The notes beneath the pieces were generated by a model. That model was not told where the DNA came from and did not search any database. It saw only the letters and a list, made by a program, of their open reading frames with translations. A program made the position numbers and the translations under genes. From an uncultured Spirochaetaceae bacterium (GTDB taxonomy: Bacteria; Spirochaetota; Spirochaetia; Treponematales; Treponemataceae): a stretch of 6,757 nucleotides of DNA. The stretch spans positions 1 to 6,757 of the forward strand of contig CACYBG010000280.1 in assembly GCA_902772605.1 (NCBI GenBank), in the 5' to 3' direction. Below are positions 4,458 through 6,757 of this stretch, one piece after another; position 1 is the stretch's first letter; every line of letters begins with the position of its first letter.

Positions 4458-5993
4458 ATGTCTGAGACAAACAAATCATTTCCAAGCAGTTTTGCCGGCG
4501 TTCACTTTCATTTTGTCGGCATAAAGGGAACCGGCATGGCGGCACTCGTTGAAATCCTTCATGCCAGGGGAGCCGTGATTACCGGAAGCGATGTCGGGGA
4601 AAGGTTTTATACCGATGAAATCCTTGAACGCTGCGGTATACGCGCAATGCCTTTTTCTTCAGGGAACATCGTTCCGTCCGTTGATTATGTCGTTTATTCA
4701 AGTGCATACAGTCCCGAAAAAAATCCCGACCTCATGGAGGCGAAGAAACGAGGAATCCCGATGCTCCTTTACAGTGAGGCGCTCGGAGCCGTTTCTGCAC
4801 AGGCGTACAGTTCGGGTGTCTGCGGAGTTCACGGAAAGACTTCCACAACCGGAATGGTCGGAACGCTCCTTAAGGAAATCAACCTTCCTTCCCAGGTTCT
4901 TGCAGGAAGCATCATATCGTCCTTTGACGGTTCCTGCACCATGACTTCAAGCATATGCTCAACCGAGCACCCGAAGTATTTCGTCGCCGAGACATGCGAG
5001 TATCAGAGGCATTTCATGGCCTTCCATCCGCAGAAAATCATCCTTACCGCCGTTGAAAGCGACCATCAGGATTACTATCCGACGTACGAGAGCATAAGGG
5101 ATGCGTTCGTCGATTATGCCTGCCTTCTTCCTGAGCACGGACAGATGATTTACTGCGCCGACCAGAAGGGAGCCGTCGAGGTTTCGGAAATCGTACATGA
5201 AAAGAGGCCCGACATAGAACTGATTCCGTACGGACTTACTGCCGATGGCGATTACAGGATAGTCCCCGGAAAGACCGAAAACGGACGCCAGCATTTCACC
5301 CTGGGGGGCATCGGTGAATGCGCTCTGCTCGTTCCAGGAAGCCACAACGTACTCAATGCGGCTGCTGCTGTTGCACTTTGCGTCGAACTCATAAAGTCGG
5401 ACGGAAAGAATCCTGCCGATTATCATGAAAAGATAAAGTCAGGGCTCCTTAAGTTTACGGGGGGAAAAAGGCGCAGCGAGATTGTAGGAAGGGCAAAGAC
5501 TCCTGCGGGACAGGACGTGATTTTCATAGACGACTATGGTCATCATCCGACGGCCATCAGGACGACTCTTTCTGGATACAGGGAATTCTACGGCGGATAC
5601 AGGATAGTCGTTGATTTCATGAGCCATACCTACACCAGGACTCAGGCTCTCCTTGAAGATTTTGCGTCAAGCTTCTCCAGTGCCGATCAGGTCATCATAA
5701 ACAGGATTTACGGAAGCGCAAGGGAAGATGCATCCGCGGCATCCGTTACCGGTGAGATACTTGCAGATCATGCACGAAAATACCATCCGGACGTAAGCTA
5801 TGCAGGCGAATTCGACGAGGCGATTGAAACTGGTCTTAAAATCTTATCCAAAAACAGCGGTCCCCACTTTCCAGAAGGCTATATTTTTGTTACAATGGGT
5901 GCAGGCGACAACTGGAAGGTCGGCAGGGGAATTTTGGACAGGTTGAAAGCCCTTGGTGGATCGGAATCTAAAGGCAGCAGGGAGGAAATCTGA
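4458..5993 (+). CDS. murC: UDP-N-acetylmuramate--L-alanine ligase MurC
   Basis: The 511-residue cytoplasmic enzyme joins L-alanine to UDP-N-acetylmuramic acid using ATP (EC 6.3.2.8), the first stem-peptide step of peptidoglycan synthesis. All three Mur ligase domains are visible. They include an N-terminal UDP-binding loop GIKGTGM (21-27), an ATP P-loop GVHGKTSTT (123-131), E178 and H203 in the catalytic centre, SHNVLN (295-300), FTGGKRR (333-339), and C-terminal DDYGHHPT (358-365), then SHTYTRT and GAGDNWKVG. Around E178 the common MurC wording EADES is replaced by ETCEY, a variation worth noting. Length is slightly above the enteric 491. ATG 4458 is the only ATG upstream of the UDP loop: the frame closes with TAA at 4446 and the next ATG is inside that loop. 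There is no Shine-Dalgarno. It shares an operon with the next gene, overlapping by one base. Confidence 0.93.
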   Translation: MSETNKSFPSSFAGVHFHFVGIKGTGMAALVEILHARGAVITGSDVGERFYTDEILERCGIRAMPFSSGNIVPSVDYVVYSSAYSPEKNPDLMEAKKRGIPMLLYSEALGAVSAQAYSSGVCGVHGKTSTTGMVGTLLKEINLPSQVLAGSIISSFDGSCTMTSSICSTEHPKYFVAETCEYQRHFMAFHPQKIILTAVESDHQDYYPTYESIRDAFVDYACLLPEHGQMIYCADQKGAVEVSEIVHEKRPDIELIPYGLTADGDYRIVPGKTENGRQHFTLGGIGECALLVPGSHNVLNAAAAVALCVELIKSDGKNPADYHEKIKSGLLKFTGGKRRSEIVGRAKTPAGQDVIFIDDYGHHPTAIRTTLSGYREFYGGYRIVVDFMSHTYTRTQALLEDFASSFSSADQVIINRIYGSAREDASAASVTGEILADHARKYHPDVSYAGEFDEAIETGLKILSKNSGPHFPEGYIFVTMGAGDNWKVGRGILDRLKALGGSESKGSREEI

Positions 5994-6757
5994 TGAACAG
6001 CATGACCGGCTACGGATACAGGGAGACTGTTTCCGGCAGTACGCAGATCAGCGTGGAAATTCGTTCCGTAAATTCAAGGTTCCTCGACTTGAACGTATTC
6101 CTTCCGCCGTTTCTGAATCAGCTTGAAGGCAGGGTCCGGAAAACTGTTTCGGAAAAGGTCGTCCGTGGAAAGGTTGACGTATTCATCCGCATTAAGGAAA
6201 GCGGTTCTTCTGCCGTTGTGACTGCGGATCCAAAGGCTGCCGTCATGTACAGGGATGCAATCGCCAGCATTGCCGAAGCCCTTGGAAAAAATTCGGAGGA
6301 CATTCCTCTTGAACTGATATTGAATCAGGATGGCGTGCTCAACGTGACCCATGAGTATGACGTTGAGGCCTACTGGAGCATGATAGAGCCTGTACTCATG
6401 GACGTTTTCGGGCAGTTCCTTGAAGACAGGGCGAGGGAAGGCGCAAACCTCAGGAAGGACCTCCTTTCAAAGCTTGAAGTCCTTGATTCGTGCGCGGCTT
6501 TTTTCAGGGAATGGCAGCCTAAGATGGAGCTGAAATTCCGCGAAATCATAACCAGGAAGTTCAACGAACTCCTTGGCGATAGGGTTGATGAGAACAGGAT
6601 ACTTGAAGAGACGGCCGCACTGCTCGTAAAGTATACCATCAACGAAGAGATAATCCGTCTTCAGAGCCATCTGGAGGCAATGAGAAAGGAAATCACCGAT
6701 GACCCCGTGCCAGGTAAGAGACTTGATTTTATCTGTCAGGAGGCCAACCGTGAGATA
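5993..6757 (+). CDS. yicC: YicC-family endoribonuclease, C-terminus cut by window edge
   Basis: The frame gives 255 codons without a stop and runs off the right edge. Conserved YicC features are seen in order: MNSMTGYGYRE (1-11), RSVNSRFLDLNVFLP near residues 24-38, RGKVDV, then REGANLRKDL, and finally LEETAALLVKYTINEEIIRL and GKRLDFICQEANREI at the very end of the window. In known proteins about 30 more residues follow. YicC-family proteins have been reported as endoribonucleases taking part in small-RNA turnover. The substrate in this organism is unknown. The ATG (5993-5995) overlaps the murC TGA (5991-5993) by one base, and a strong GGAGG (5981-5985) sits inside the end of murC, indicating translational coupling. 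No promoter of its own is apparent. Confidence 0.92.
   Translation, partial: MNSMTGYGYRETVSGSTQISVEIRSVNSRFLDLNVFLPPFLNQLEGRVRKTVSEKVVRGKVDVFIRIKESGSSAVVTADPKAAVMYRDAIASIAEALGKNSEDIPLELILNQDGVLNVTHEYDVEAYWSMIEPVLMDVFGQFLEDRAREGANLRKDLLSKLEVLDSCAAFFREWQPKMELKFREIITRKFNELLGDRVDENRILEETAALLVKYTINEEIIRLQSHLEAMRKEITDDPVPGKRLDFICQEANREI

Noticed and set aside
4261..4524. Plus-strand open frame across the T13 tract and the murC start
   Set aside because: Its start precedes the murC promoter, it lacks a ribosome site and it encodes a poly-Phe stretch from the T-run. Its second ATG at 4450 is out of frame with murC.
5390..5420. GCCGATTA with upstream TAAA inside murC resembling a sigma28 site
   Set aside because: The spacer is 19 rather than 15 bases and the last bases of the -10 box differ. 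It is inside coding sequence.
4458..5993. Possibility that the Mur ligase is Mpl (murein tripeptide ligase)
   Set aside because: The EY wording near E178 recalls Mpl, but the HFHFVGIKGTGM opening and DDYGHHPT read as MurC. No second Mur ligase is in the window to compare.
6370..6670. Minus-strand frames within yicC
   Set aside because: They are antisense to conserved YicC motifs and their residues are typical of shadow translations.
1..6757. CRISPR arrays, insertion sequences, tRNA or rRNA genes
   Set aside because: I saw no spaced repeats, no transposase-like protein, no terminal inverted repeats and no tRNA-like cloverleaf or conserved rRNA stretch while reading the window.

Overview
The window looks like chromosomal DNA of a Treponema-like spirochete, with moderate G+C and no sign of mobile DNA. 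The evidence is the set of genes and how they sit together: two flagellar rod genes (flgF, flgG) followed by a short FlgJ-type rod-binding protein that lacks a muramidase domain, a 7-TM GGDEF membrane protein, and a murC of the GIKGTGM type followed by yicC. I inferred the genus from protein character and gene order. No database search was possible.

Layout. Positions 1-224 (minus) hold the 5' end of a membrane protein gene that resembles the N-terminus of WbaP-type undecaprenyl-phosphate sugar phosphotransferases. A divergent intergenic region (225-514) carries a good sigma70-type promoter for that gene and an exact sigma28 (FliA/WhiG) promoter pointing the other way. Positions 515-2908 (plus) are a flagellar rod operon: flgF, a 226-base gap with inverted repeats, flgG, then the rod-binding protein gene, closed by a strong intrinsic terminator at 2930-2959. 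Positions 2958-4181 (minus) encode a probable diguanylate cyclase that converges on the rod operon. Its promoter lies inside the longest possible reading frame, so the shorter start is preferred. Positions 4458-5993 (plus) encode MurC, whose promoter places the predicted transcript start on or next to the AUG, so a leaderless mRNA is likely. From 5993 to the window edge is yicC, overlapping the murC stop by one base and cut off near its C-terminus.

How the genes relate. FlgF and FlgG are successive proximal and distal rod subunits, and the rod-binding protein probably helps rod assembly through the periplasm. The neighbouring GGDEF protein makes a second messenger that often controls motility, but it has its own promoter on the other strand, so a functional link is only suggestive. 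MurC starts the stem peptide of peptidoglycan, and YicC is an RNase-family protein coupled to it by translation.

This is mostly an ordinary housekeeping and motility region, and I see no undescribed multi-gene system. The points that deserve a second look are regulatory: the exact sigma28 site, the structured flgF-flgG gap, the apparent leaderless murC, and the A13/T13 tract next to the GGDEF promoter.
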